Assembly (NCBI GenBank): GCA_043101605.1
Contig: JBICIG010000111.1
Span: 1-29,901, forward strand
Source of the DNA: JBICIG01 sp043101605
Lineage (GTDB): Bacteria > Planctomycetota > Phycisphaerae > Phycisphaerales > UBA1924
DNA length: 29,901 nucleotides
Direction of reading: 5' to 3'
How positions within the stretch are numbered: position 1 is the stretch's first letter; each line of letters opens with the position of its first letter. A program made the translations under genes and the position numbers. Positions 13,871-22,438 of the stretch are shown here, in pieces. The notes beneath the pieces were generated by a model. The model searched no databases and was not told where the DNA came from. It worked only from the letters and a program-made list of their open reading frames with translations.

Positions 13871-14521
13871 TCAGCGGCGGCGGCGGGCGGCGGCGAGACC
13901 GCCGAGCCCGAGCAGGGCCATCGTGCCGGGCGCCGGGACGGCGTAGCTGACATTGTCGAGGCTGTAGAGTTCCTGGAAGGTGCCGTTGGACCCGTCGCGG
14001 ACGAGTCGGACCTCGGAGACCGGGCCGCCGGTGAAGACGACGCCGATGAATCCCTGCCCGAAGCCGGTGCCGATCTGGTCGAGGGGGAGGGTGATGTCGC
14101 CCATCTGGATGGCGAGCATGATGCCCGAGCCGCTGTAGGGGCTGAAGAAGTCGCCGCCGAAGCCGAAGACATCGTTGCCGTTGAAGGTGAAGGTGAGGAC
14201 CTCGCCGGGGGCGCCGCCGGTGGTGTTGTCGAGGAAGGCGGTGCCGTCGAGGTTGCCGAAGGCCGTGCCGTCGGGGTTGATCTCGGTGACGCCGCCGGCG
14301 TCGAAGGCGTCGTCGTTGAGCTGGATGATGCCGGTGTCGAGGGTCGAGCCGTCGGCGACGGTGGTCAGGGCTGAGTAGTCGTTGAAGGTCTCGGTGAAGA
14401 AGGTGTTGCCCGAGAGGGCGGCTTCCCACGCCGACCGGTCGGTGTAGACATCGAACTGGGCCGACGCGGCGGTCGAGACGGCGGCGAGGGTGATCAGGCT
14501 GATGGCGGTGCGACTCTGCAT
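13871..14521 (-). CDS. secreted protein with PEP-CTERM-like sorting signal
   Basis: A 216-residue exported protein. A classic signal peptide (about residues 1-20, cleavage likely after ASA in AAVSTAASAQF) precedes a mostly beta domain. The C-terminus is AVPAPGTMALLGLGGLAAAR followed by RRR: a PxP-type motif, a 13-residue hydrophobic stretch and an Arg cluster, as in planctomycete PEP-CTERM proteins that are sorted by an exosortase/archaeosortase-like enzyme. The domain is rich in Asp, Gly, Thr and Phe (such as FTFNGNDVFGFGGDFF), typical of extracellular surface proteins of this group, and recalls surface or matrix components. AGGAG stands eight bases before the ATG. The specific role is unknown. 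Confidence 0.85.
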   Translation of the reverse strand: MQSRTAISLITLAAVSTAASAQFDVYTDRSAWEAALSGNTFFTETFNDYSALTTVADGSTLDTGIIQLNDDAFDAGGVTEINPDGTAFGNLDGTAFLDNTTGGAPGEVLTFTFNGNDVFGFGGDFFSPYSGSGIMLAIQMGDITLPLDQIGTGFGQGFIGVVFTGGPVSEVRLVRDGSNGTFQELYSLDNVSYAVPAPGTMALLGLGGLAAARRRR

Positions 14522-14640
14522 GGTTTTCTCTCCTGCCCCGCGAGAAGGCGTTGGGCCCCGGACCCGGGGGTTTCCACGAATGAGGCGGCGCGTTCTCCAC
14601 CCGCGCGCCGCCGGTCCGTTCAAGGGTGCACGCGCGCTGC

Positions 14641-14660
14641 GAGAACGCCAGCGAGTTCTC
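14641..14660. promoter_or_regulatory. inverted repeat GAGAAC-N8-GTTCTC, possible operator
   Basis: Six-base arms separated by eight bases lie about 120 bases upstream of the PEP-CTERM-like start and about 235 upstream of the exporter operon. Arm length and spacing suit a homodimeric regulator. No regulator gene is adjacent, so the role is inferred only from symmetry. Confidence 0.3.
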
Positions 14661-14880
14661 TGAACTGATTGGAGGAGGCCCGCCGGGAAGCGGGGGGTGC
14701 GACCGGCGGGGGGTTGCCCAGTATCACATTCCGGGGGTGGGGGCGGCTATCGTCCCGCCGCGATCGGGCGGATCGTGTGGCGTGGGGCGAATCGGGCCGG
14801 TCGCGGGCACGAACCGCAGGCGGCGAAATCGGAGCGGTCGGGGTCCGAATCAAGGGGCTCCGAGGGGCTCGGAACGACCG

Positions 14881-14886
14881 GGAGGG
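14881..14886 (+). promoter_or_regulatory. Shine-Dalgarno deciding the MacA-like GTG start
   Basis: GGAGGG stands eight bases before the GTG at 14895. The coding frame is open further upstream, but the translation there lacks family similarity. This ribosome site places the first residues directly before the membrane helix. Confidence 0.65.
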
Positions 14887-14894
14887 TCTGGCGC

Positions 14895-16328
14895 GTGTGG
14901 AAATGGGTATTGGGAGGCTTTGCGGCGCTGGTGATCCTCTGTGGCGGCGGCGGGTATCTGCTGGTTCAATCGCCCGGGTTCAAGCAGCTGTTCGAGAAGC
15001 GTGAGAAGGTCACCGAGGTCTTCACCGAGCCGGTGTTCGTCAGCGGGTTGACGCGGACGGTGAACGCGCCGGGGACGGTGGAGCCGCGCTCGGATGTGCA
15101 GATCAGCGCGCAGGTGCAGGCTCGGATCGAGTCGCTGCCTTTCGAGATCGGGGACCGGGTCCTGGAGGACCAGATCGTGGTCAAGCTCGACTCGGAGGAC
15201 CTGCAGGCGGCGCTGGAGTCGGCCAAGGCGAACCTGAAGATCCAGCAGGCGAGGCAGAAGCAGGCGGACATCGCCCTCTCGGCGGCGCGGACGGCGCGGA
15301 CCGAGGCGCTGCTGCGTCTGGATGCGGCGCGGGCCCGGCTGAGCGAGGCGCAGTCGGAATCCGACCGGGTGCGGGCGCTGTATGAGAGCAACGATGTGAC
15401 GCTGTCGGAGCTGGAGCAGGCCGAGTCGGTGTTCCTGCAGCGGCAGTCCGAGACCAAGCAGGCCGAGGCGTCGATCGAGCGGGCCGACCAGGAGATCCAG
15501 CGGGCCGAGGCCGAGCAGCTCGCGGCGGCGGGATCGGTCGAGAACGCGAACCAGCAGATCCGCCAGCGTCAGAAGGACCTGGACAACGCGACGATCCTGG
15601 CGCCGATCGACGGGGTGATCACCGCGCTGAACGCCGAGGAGGGCGAGCTGGTGGTGATCGGCACGCTGAACAACGCGGCGTCGGTGATCCTGGAGATCGC
15701 GGACCTGAACCAGATGCTGCTCAAGGCGCGGGTGGACGAGGCGAATGTCGCGTCGGTCGAGGCGGGGCAGAGCGTGACGGTGTATGTGAACGCGTACCCG
15801 GACCAGCCGTTCGACGGCGAGGTCGAGCGGGTGGGGCTCAAGAAGCTGACCTGGACGGACAACACCAACTACTTCGAGTGCGAGGTGCGGATCACGCTGC
15901 GCGAGGGGCAGCGTCTGCGGGCGGGGCTGACGGCGAGCTGCGACATCGAGGTGGAGACGGTCGAGAGTGTGCTGCAGGTGCCGAGCCAGGCGGTGCTGGA
16001 TCGGCGAGTCGACGAGCTGCCGCGGGAGATCCGCGACCAGACGCCGTTCCTCGCCGATGCGCGGACCTTCACGCCGGTGGTGTTCGTGATCGAGGACGGG
16101 AAGGCGGCGGCGAGACCGGTGCGAATCGGGATCAGCGACCTGACGCACACGGCGGTGCTGGAGGGGCTCGCGAGCGATGCGCGGGTGATCGTCGGGCCGT
16201 ACAAGGCGCTCGAGGAACTCAAGCACGGGGACGCGATCCGGGATCTGTCGGCGCCCGAGCCGGCGGCCGTCGCCGAGCGTGAGACCGCCGGGACCGAAGA
16301 GGCCAAGGCGGGGGTCCCCGGGGCATGA
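14895..16328 (+). CDS. MacA-like periplasmic membrane-fusion protein
   Basis: The adaptor of a tripartite exporter, linking the inner-membrane permease to the outer-membrane channel. It has 477 residues. The N-terminal helix (about 3-24, KWVLGGFAALVILCGGGGYL) is a membrane anchor. A lipoyl-type half (GTVEPRSDVQISAQVQARIE, then FEIGDRVLEDQIVVKLD) leads into a coiled-coil hairpin of roughly 120 residues rich in Glu, Gln and Arg. The second lipoyl half and beta-barrel follow (ILAPIDGVITALNAEEGELV), then a membrane-proximal domain with VPSQAVLD. The hairpin is longer than in E. coli MacA. The start is GTG at 14895. Its stop overlaps the next gene's start (ATGA). The cargo is unknown; antibiotics, lipoproteins, or peptides are family precedents. 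Confidence 0.93.
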   Translation: MWKWVLGGFAALVILCGGGGYLLVQSPGFKQLFEKREKVTEVFTEPVFVSGLTRTVNAPGTVEPRSDVQISAQVQARIESLPFEIGDRVLEDQIVVKLDSEDLQAALESAKANLKIQQARQKQADIALSAARTARTEALLRLDAARARLSEAQSESDRVRALYESNDVTLSELEQAESVFLQRQSETKQAEASIERADQEIQRAEAEQLAAAGSVENANQQIRQRQKDLDNATILAPIDGVITALNAEEGELVVIGTLNNAASVILEIADLNQMLLKARVDEANVASVEAGQSVTVYVNAYPDQPFDGEVERVGLKKLTWTDNTNYFECEVRITLREGQRLRAGLTASCDIEVETVESVLQVPSQAVLDRRVDELPREIRDQTPFLADARTFTPVVFVIEDGKAAARPVRIGISDLTHTAVLEGLASDARVIVGPYKALEELKHGDAIRDLSAPEPAAVAERETAGTEEAKAGVPGA

Positions 16329-17128
16329 CGATCGAGATCCGCCAGCTCGAGAAGGTTTACAAGATGGGGGTGGAGCGCGTGCGCGCGCTCGACGGCGTGT
16401 CGCTGAAGATCGAACGGAACGAGTTCGTCGCGATCATGGGCGCGTCTGGCTCGGGCAAGAGCACGCTGATGAACATCCTCGGGTGCCTCGACCGCCCGAC
16501 GGGTGGCGAGTACCTGCTCAACGACATCCCGACCCACCGCATGGGCGGGCGATCGCTGGCGCGGGTGCGGAACGAGCAGATCGGGTTCGTGTTCCAGAGC
16601 TTCGAGCTTCTGAACCGGCAGTCGGCGGTGAAGAATGTGATGCTGCCCCTGATCTACTCCCGCAAGCACTGGATCGGGGCGAGGGCGCGGGCCAAGCGGG
16701 CGCTCCAGCGGGTCGGGCTGGGCGAGCGGATGCGGCACCGCCCGAACCAGCTCTCGGGCGGTCAGCGGCAGCGCGTGGCGGTGGCGCGGGCGCTGGTGAA
16801 CGGGCCGAGCATTCTGCTGGCCGACGAGCCCACGGGGAACCTGGATTCGCAGACGACGATCGAGGTCATCGGGCTGTTCAAGCAGCTCCACGCCGAGGGG
16901 CAGACGATCGTGATCGTGACGCACGAGGAGGATGTCGCGGGCGTCGCCGACCGGATCGTGCGCCTGCGTGACGGGAAGATCATGTCGGACTATCCGACGC
17001 GGGAGGACCCGATCCATCGGGAGTTTCTGCGGTCGGCGGCGGCCGCGGCGGCGCACATGGCCGTGGATGCCGCCGGGACCGCGAGCGAGCGAGCCGCGGC
17101 GGGGGATCCGGCGGGAGGGTCGCGCTGA
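16325..17128 (+). CDS. MacB-type ABC transporter ATPase
   Basis: Nucleotide-binding subunit of the exporter, 267 residues. Walker A is GASGSGKST (39-47), the Q-loop glutamine Q91 lies in FVFQSFELL, the signature is LSGGQRQR (143-150), Walker B is ILLADEP (163-169) and the switch histidine is H200 in IVTHEEDVA. The SGGQRQRVAVARALVNGPS and TGNLDS segments are typical of the MacB/LolD group. A C-terminal tail of about 40 residues rich in Ala and Gly is not part of the fold. It overlaps its neighbours by four bases upstream and one base downstream (TGATG), so translation is probably coupled. In MacB of E. coli this domain is fused to the permease; here they are separate proteins. Confidence 0.94.
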   Translation: MTIEIRQLEKVYKMGVERVRALDGVSLKIERNEFVAIMGASGSGKSTLMNILGCLDRPTGGEYLLNDIPTHRMGGRSLARVRNEQIGFVFQSFELLNRQSAVKNVMLPLIYSRKHWIGARARAKRALQRVGLGERMRHRPNQLSGGQRQRVAVARALVNGPSILLADEPTGNLDSQTTIEVIGLFKQLHAEGQTIVIVTHEEDVAGVADRIVRLRDGKIMSDYPTREDPIHREFLRSAAAAAAHMAVDAAGTASERAAAGDPAGGSR

Positions 17129-18384
17129 TGCTCCGCTTCCTGCTGATTCCTGCGCGGCTGGGGATGCAGACGGTGCTGCTGGCGATCCAGCAGATCTGGT
17201 CGAACAAGGTGCGGTCGGCGCTGACGACGCTGGGCATCATTATCGGCGTGGCGTCGATCGTCGCGGTGGTGGCGGCGCTGACGGGGCTGCGGACGAGCGT
17301 GCTCGACGAGTTCGAGAAGTTCGGCGCGCGCAAGGTGTTCATCGACGGGTCGCGCCCGAACTCGATGCGGCACCGGATCTCGTGGCGGGATGTGCAGCTC
17401 AAGGTCGAGGAGATCGAGGCGATCCGCGATCACAGCCCCTCGATCCTGGACATCGCGCCGCTGTACTCCAACAGCTACCCGATCCAGTACGGGGATCGGC
17501 TGCTGGCGGGATCGGTGGTGACGGGGATCTGGCCGCAGTGGCACCGGATCGAGTCACGCGAGATCACGCTGGGGCGGAAGTTCAACGCGATCGACGAGGC
17601 CGAGCGGCGGCCGGTGTGCATCGTCAACGACAAGGCGATCGAGGAGCTTCTGCTGCCGACGGATCCGGTGGGGGAGTACATCCTGCTGGGGGACCGGCGG
17701 TTCCTGATCGTGGGGGTGGTCGAGACGATCCAGCTCAGCTCGATGTTCGGCGGGGGGAACAGCGCATCGGAGATCTATATCCCCTTCGAGACGGCGCGGC
17801 AGCTCAACCCGGACGGGTGGATCAGCCACGCGTGGGCGGAGCTCTCGAGCCCGGACAAGGCCGACGACGCGATCGCCGAGATCACCTATGTTCTGCGGAC
17901 GATGCGCGGGCTGGGCCCGGAGGACGAGAACACCTTCGAGGTGCGGGTGATCCAGCAGTTCATCGACGGGTTCAACCGGCTGGCCAAGGGCATCACCGCG
18001 GGGGCGGCGGGGGTGGTCGGGATCGCGCTGCTCGTCGGCGGGATCGGGATCATGAACATCATGCTGGTGTCGGTCTCGGAGCGCACGCGGGAGATCGGGC
18101 TGCGCAAGGCGATGGGCGCGCGCAGCGAGGTGATCCTCATCCAGTTCCTGGTCGAGTCGGTGACGCTGAGCCTGCTGGGCGGGGCGATCGGGCTGCTGCT
18201 GGGGCAGCTGATGGTGCTGGGGGTCAAGTCGATCCCGGGCTCGCCGCTGGAGCAGGCGGCGATCCCGCTGTGGGCGGTGGCGTTGTCGGTGGGGTTCAGC
18301 GCGGGTACCGGCGTGATCTTCGGCATGTTCCCCGCGCTCAAGGCGGCGCGGCTGGACCCCATCGTCGCATTGAGGCACGAATGA
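17128..18384 (+). CDS. MacB-like FtsX-domain permease
   Basis: The 418-residue inner-membrane subunit of the exporter, of the type VII (mechanotransmission) ABC class. A first helix near residues 24-52 (NKVRSALTTLGIIIGVASIV) is followed by a periplasmic MacB_PCD domain of about 220 residues. The FtsX core near the C-terminus has three helices; it includes GGIGIMNIMLVSVSERTREI and the coupling stretch GLRKAMGARSEVILIQFLVE. MacB-type permeases do not carry substrate through the membrane but use ATP to drive motion of the periplasmic complex. The start overlaps the ATPase stop by one base and the stop overlaps the TolC-like gene by four. Confidence 0.94.
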   Translation: MLRFLLIPARLGMQTVLLAIQQIWSNKVRSALTTLGIIIGVASIVAVVAALTGLRTSVLDEFEKFGARKVFIDGSRPNSMRHRISWRDVQLKVEEIEAIRDHSPSILDIAPLYSNSYPIQYGDRLLAGSVVTGIWPQWHRIESREITLGRKFNAIDEAERRPVCIVNDKAIEELLLPTDPVGEYILLGDRRFLIVGVVETIQLSSMFGGGNSASEIYIPFETARQLNPDGWISHAWAELSSPDKADDAIAEITYVLRTMRGLGPEDENTFEVRVIQQFIDGFNRLAKGITAGAAGVVGIALLVGGIGIMNIMLVSVSERTREIGLRKAMGARSEVILIQFLVESVTLSLLGGAIGLLLGQLMVLGVKSIPGSPLEQAAIPLWAVALSVGFSAGTGVIFGMFPALKAARLDPIVALRHE

Positions 18385-20090
18385 CAGAGAATCGCACGGT
18401 TCGTCGCGGGACGCGGGCGCTGGTGGCTTTGGCGGGGCTGGCGCTGGGCGCGTCGCTCGGCGGGTGCTCCAATCCGCTGGCTCCGCTCGAGTCCGACTAC
18501 GGGCGCGTGGTCGATCGCGAGCGGCTGCGCAGCGTGCGCACGCTCGAATTGGGCGAGGGGACGCCCGTGCCGCGCGAGACGCGGCGTCCGACGCTCGAGG
18601 AGGTCGAGAACCGGTACGCGGACCTGGAGCGGCTGGAGGTCGGGCTCGAGGAGGCGCGGGCTTCGGCGCTCGAGAACAACCTCGGGCTGAAGGTGGCGCG
18701 GGTGGATCCGGCGATCGCCAACGCGCGGGTGAGCGAGGAGGAGGCGGCGTTCGAGGCGGTGTTCTTCGGCTCGGCGCGCTACGCCGACACCGACACCCCC
18801 ACCTCCTCGACGCTCAACAGCGCTAAGCAGGACTTCCGCTCGCTCGAAGCGGGCGTGCGTATCCCGCTGCGGACGGGGGGGACGGCGCAGGTGTCGCTGC
18901 CGATCACGCGGAACCAGACGAACAACTCGTTCGCGACGCTGAACCCGGCGTGGACGGCGGACCTGGAGTTCTCGTACTCGCAGCCGCTGCTGCGCAACGC
19001 GGGTCGCTTCGCGACGACCCAGGGGATCCGCATCGCGTCGTACGACCGGCAGATCACCGAGGCGCAGACGACGCTGGCGATCATCGCCGAGCTGTCGTCG
19101 GTCGATCGCGCGTACTGGAACCTGTACCGGGCCAGGCGGGCGCTGGATGTTCGGCAATCGCAGTACGAGGTGGCGCTGGCGCAGGTGGAGCGGGCCGAGC
19201 GGCTGGTGCGGGCGGGGCGCGCGGTGGAGGTGGAGATCCTGCGAGCCGAGAGCGGGCTGGCCGACCGGCTCGAGGCGATCATCGTCGCCGAGAACGACCT
19301 GCTCAATCGGCAGCGTGAGCTCAAGCGGCGGATGAATCTGCCCGGGCTGGATGTCGCGACGGCGACGCGGGTCGATCCGGCGACGCCGCCCGATCCGCTG
19401 CGGTACGAGCTCGATCCGGCGGAGCTGTCGGAGCTGGCCGAGCGGTCGCGGATGGAGATGCTCGAACTCGAGCTGCGCCTGCTCGCCGACGCGGCGAACA
19501 TTCGCCTGCGCGAGAACCAGACCCAGCCCGAGCTGACGCTGGATGTGCTGTACCGGATCAACGGGCTGGGGCGCGACCTGGGGCGGGCGAGCGAGGTGCT
19601 CGCCGAGAACGACTTCGAGGACCTGTCGATCGGGCTGACCGGGGAGATCCCGATCGGGAACGAGGCGGCGCGGTCGCGGCTGCGGCAGGCGACGCTGACG
19701 CGCATGCAGCGGCTGGCCGACCGCGAGGCGCGTCGGCAGACGATCCGCGAAGAGGTCTACGACGCGGTGGACGCGATCGACTCGGCGTGGCAACGGATCC
19801 TGGCGGCGCGGCAGTCGGTGGTGGTCAATGTCCGCGCCTTCGATGCCGAGCAGCGGCAGTTCGAGAACGGGCGCTCGACCAGCACCGATGTGCTCGATGC
19901 AGCGTCGCGCCTGGCCGATGCGCAGCTCGCGGAGATCAACGCGATCGTCGACTATCAGCTCGCGCAGATCGACCTGGCGCAGGCGACCGGGACGCTGCTG
20001 GGGGCGGCCCGGGTGAGCTGGGAGCCGGCCGGGCTCGAGGACGCGCCGGCGGATGTCGCCGGCGACGCGATGGACGCGGGCGACGAGTGA
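18381..20090 (+). CDS. TolC-family outer-membrane efflux protein (lipoprotein)
   Basis: The outer-membrane channel of the exporter, 569 residues. The N-terminus is a lipoprotein signal with a LGGC lipobox at residues 26-29, so C29 would be lipidated, as in OprM/NodT rather than E. coli TolC. Two OEP repeats make up the rest: one from about residue 90 to 330 and one to about 540. They carry beta-barrel stretches (AQVSLPITRNQTNN, LEFSYSQPLLRNAG, LSIGLTGEIPIGNEAARSRL) and long helices with many Ala, Glu and Arg. The last 30 residues are acidic. It is the fourth gene of the operon and overlaps the permease by four bases. It would dock onto the MacA-like protein across the periplasm. Confidence 0.93.
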   Translation: MTENRTVRRGTRALVALAGLALGASLGGCSNPLAPLESDYGRVVDRERLRSVRTLELGEGTPVPRETRRPTLEEVENRYADLERLEVGLEEARASALENNLGLKVARVDPAIANARVSEEEAAFEAVFFGSARYADTDTPTSSTLNSAKQDFRSLEAGVRIPLRTGGTAQVSLPITRNQTNNSFATLNPAWTADLEFSYSQPLLRNAGRFATTQGIRIASYDRQITEAQTTLAIIAELSSVDRAYWNLYRARRALDVRQSQYEVALAQVERAERLVRAGRAVEVEILRAESGLADRLEAIIVAENDLLNRQRELKRRMNLPGLDVATATRVDPATPPDPLRYELDPAELSELAERSRMEMLELELRLLADAANIRLRENQTQPELTLDVLYRINGLGRDLGRASEVLAENDFEDLSIGLTGEIPIGNEAARSRLRQATLTRMQRLADREARRQTIREEVYDAVDAIDSAWQRILAARQSVVVNVRAFDAEQRQFENGRSTSTDVLDAASRLADAQLAEINAIVDYQLAQIDLAQATGTLLGAARVSWEPAGLEDAPADVAGDAMDAGDE

Positions 20091-20147
20091 GCCGGGCGGC
20101 GCGGGGACCGGGCTGCTGAAACAAGACCGCTCGGCGGGACCGCTCTC

Positions 20148-21404
20148 TTACGGTTGCGGCTCGTCCGGAGCGCCCCGCAGCACGATCGGGCGGGTGAGCA
20201 CGGCACGGTCGTCGATCGGGCCGCGCTGGCCCGCTTCGATGCGGAGCAGCAGAGTGGTGGGCGCGGGGTTTCCTGTGGGCGGGCGCAGGTCGGCGGCGAC
20301 GACGGCGGTGGGTTCCCCGGCGTGGAGGCGGACGCGGTGGAGTTCGCGCTCGCCGCCGCGGGCATCGCGCGTGAGCACGACGAACTCGAAGTCACCCCAG
20401 ACACGGGCGCTCTCGGGGAGGGTGATGCGGGTGGAGAACCGCTCGGCGTCGGGGGGAAGGCTCCACTGGACCTCCATCGGGCCCGGGATCTCGAGGTCGG
20501 GCGTGGCGAGCACCGCCGACGCGGGGTTGCCGGCGATCAGCGGCGGGAGCCAGCGTCGATCGTCCATTGCGCGGCGCGCGGTCGGCTCGGTGGCCGCGAG
20601 GGCGATCCAGCGATCGGGCGCCAGCAGCACGCCCTGCAGGTCGGCGCGGGAGAGGCGCCAGGTGCCGGCCCGCGCGCCGATGGGCTCGGCGGGGGTGATC
20701 TCGAAGGAGGTCGGGTTGGGCTGGGTGAGGGATCGGGCGGCGATGATCACGCCGCTGTCGAGCCAGAGCAGCGGGGCGGTGCTGGTGGCGGGCTCGTTGG
20801 CGAGCACGATCTCGGCGACGGATTCGAGGGGCAGCGTGCGTTCGCCCAGGTCGGTCTCGATGATGATCGAGGGCCCGAGCGTGGCGACGAACCCGGTGAG
20901 CCGGTCGCCGTTGCGCAGGCGCACGAGATCGTCGAGCCCGGCGTCGTCGCGCGTCGCGGGCTCGTCGATGCTGCGGACGCGGCGGACGGCTTCGAGGGGG
21001 AGTTCGACCTCGCCCAGAGCGATCAGGTCGAGCGTGAGCGTGTCGTCGGTCGCGCTGGGGAGGATGAGAGCCGGGAGGCGCTGCCCGTCGGTCAACTCGA
21101 CGACGAAGACGGCGCTGGACTCGCCCCCTCGCAGGAGCGGTGGGGGGGCGTCGGGATCGGTCGGGCCGAACGCGGCGATCCAGCGAGGATCGGCAGAGCG
21201 ATCGGTTGCGAGCGGGTCGAGCGTGAGCGTGTAGCCCCCGGCGGCGCGCACGAACTGGAAGGTCTCGAGCCGGTGCTCGGTGAGTTGGTCATCGATCGCG
21301 ACGATGCCGGGGCGCGCGGGGGGGCGCGGCTGGGCGGTCGCGGCGGCGGCGACGAGCCCGAGGAGGGCGGCGGCGGCACGGAGCGTGTTCATGCGCGTGG
21401 TCAT
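20148..21404 (-). CDS. exported protein of unknown function, planctomycete type
   Basis: A 418-residue protein with a signal peptide (residues about 5-25, AAAALLGLVAAAATA). The central part contains LRNGDRLTGFVATLGPSIII, followed by ETDLGERTLPLESVAEIVLA. This recurs in other planctomycete secreted proteins, and a weaker earlier version is seen (GQRLPALILPS, then LGEVELPLEAVRRVRSI), suggesting two related small beta modules. The C-terminal half carries stretches such as WSLPPDAERFSTRITLPESA that look like a carbohydrate-binding, jelly-roll-type fold. No catalytic motif was found. The start ATG overlaps the stop of the preceding toroid-protein gene by four bases; a second ATG lies 12 bases inside. 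It ends the envelope operon, 57 bases from the convergent TolC-like gene. Confidence 0.75.
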   Translation of the reverse strand: MTTRMNTLRAAAALLGLVAAAATAQPRPPARPGIVAIDDQLTEHRLETFQFVRAAGGYTLTLDPLATDRSADPRWIAAFGPTDPDAPPPLLRGGESSAVFVVELTDGQRLPALILPSATDDTLTLDLIALGEVELPLEAVRRVRSIDEPATRDDAGLDDLVRLRNGDRLTGFVATLGPSIIIETDLGERTLPLESVAEIVLANEPATSTAPLLWLDSGVIIAARSLTQPNPTSFEITPAEPIGARAGTWRLSRADLQGVLLAPDRWIALAATEPTARRAMDDRRWLPPLIAGNPASAVLATPDLEIPGPMEVQWSLPPDAERFSTRITLPESARVWGDFEFVVLTRDARGGERELHRVRLHAGEPTAVVAADLRPPTGNPAPTTLLLRIEAGQRGPIDDRAVLTRPIVLRGAPDEPQP

Positions 21405-22438
21405 CGCTGGAAGATCGGCAGATAGCGTTTGGGCATCTGAAGAACGATGAGCGACATCGCGGTGCCGTAGGTCGAGCCCACGGAGCGTTCCTCCCACGAG
21501 CCGTCGGCCCGCTGGGTGGTGACGAGTTCGTCGCGGATCGCCGGCCACCAGCGGGCCCAGGGGTCGCCGCCGGCGAGGTACATCGCCTGGACGGCGTAGT
21601 AGTGCCCGTAGTGGTAGTGGGCCTGTCGGGCGTGGGGCTGCCCGGGCATCGCGGTGGCGCGGAGGTAGGCGAGCCCGGGCTCGATCGCCTCGTCCTCGTA
21701 GATGCCCGCGTAGAAGAGCGTCGCGACCCCCGCGGCCGAGCGGGGCCAGGCGCTGGCGCCGGGGTCGAGGCGGTAGCGGAACCCGCCGTCGGGATTCTGG
21801 CAGTTCTTGACATAGTCGACGGCGCGATCGATGACCTCCTTGGAGACCTCGATGCCCGCGTTGCGGGCCGAACGCAGGGCCATGACCTGGCAGATGGTGA
21901 CCGAGACATCGGCGTCGTAGGGGACGGGGTTGTAGCGCCACCCGCCGTCGGGGTTCTGGCTCTGCTCGATGAGTCGGACGGCTTCGACGAGGGCCTCGTG
22001 GGTGCGGCGGGCGAGGTCGGTGTCGCCCCCACCCCCGGTCATGCCGTAGACCTCGCCGAGGAAGAGCGTGCTGAACCCGTGCCCGTACATCGGGCCGTGC
22101 GAGGTCTGGGCGGCGATGAGCCCGTTCTCGGCGGAGTTGGTGAGGATGAAGTCGAGTCCGCGGCGGACCTGTTCGGCGTAGCGTCCGCGCCCGGGGAGGT
22201 TGCCGTCGGCCATCAGCGCGATGCACGCGAGGCTGGTGACGGCGACATTCTCGGCGTAGCGCCCCTCGCCGAACGAGCCGTCGGGCTGCTGCTGGGCCGC
22301 GAGGTACGCCAGCCCGCGCTCGATCGCGCGGTCCATCTCGGGGGTGAACTCCTCGATGGAGGTCTGGTTCTCGGCGCCGGGGGGCTCGGGCTGGGCGCCC
22401 GCGAGCAGCAGGGCGGAAATGGTGGCGGCGAGGATCAT
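21401..22438 (-). CDS. exported prenyltransferase/squalene-cyclase-fold protein
   Basis: A 345-residue protein with a short signal peptide (about 1-16). It has repeated helix pairs with QxxDGxxx-type motifs: QQPDGSFG, QNPDGGWRYN, QNPDGGFRYR and QRADGSWEE, spaced 50-100 residues apart. This is the alpha/alpha toroid shared by terpene cyclases and prenyltransferase beta subunits. The cyclase DxDD acid motif is absent, and no prenyltransferase zinc triad is apparent, so it is more likely a binding or scaffolding protein than an enzyme. Similar secreted proteins accompany VWA/Bat genes in planctomycetes. It overlaps the upstream Gln-rich gene by four bases (ATGA) and the downstream gene by four, so it sits inside one translation-coupled operon. 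Confidence 0.86.
   Translation of the reverse strand: MILAATISALLLAGAQPEPPGAENQTSIEEFTPEMDRAIERGLAYLAAQQQPDGSFGEGRYAENVAVTSLACIALMADGNLPGRGRYAEQVRRGLDFILTNSAENGLIAAQTSHGPMYGHGFSTLFLGEVYGMTGGGGDTDLARRTHEALVEAVRLIEQSQNPDGGWRYNPVPYDADVSVTICQVMALRSARNAGIEVSKEVIDRAVDYVKNCQNPDGGFRYRLDPGASAWPRSAAGVATLFYAGIYEDEAIEPGLAYLRATAMPGQPHARQAHYHYGHYYAVQAMYLAGGDPWARWWPAIRDELVTTQRADGSWEERSVGSTYGTAMSLIVLQMPKRYLPIFQR

Larger units (their letters stand above)
14522..14894. other. divergent intergenic region with hairpin and inverted repeat
   Basis: 373 bases between the leftward PEP-CTERM-like gene and the rightward exporter operon. I see no convincing gene. It holds a 9-bp perfect hairpin GGCGGCGCG/CGCGCCGCC (14584-14612) and a GAGAAC-N8-GTTCTC inverted repeat (14641-14660) of operator-like size. 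A G-rich tract follows (about 14692-14740). The last bases contain GGAGGG (14881-14886), eight bases before the GTG start of the membrane fusion protein. Open frames that cross this region lack a plausible protein sequence. Confidence 0.45.

Noticed and set aside
14697..14894. In-frame upstream extension of the MacA-like protein
   Set aside because: The added residues are Gly/Arg/Ser-rich with no helix or homology. The GTG at 14895 with a close ribosome site and an immediate membrane helix is a better start.
20091..20147. Terminator between the TolC-like gene and the convergent exported protein gene
   Set aside because: Only a 4-bp stem (CCGC/GCGG) could be drawn and there is no T-tract, which is too weak to call.
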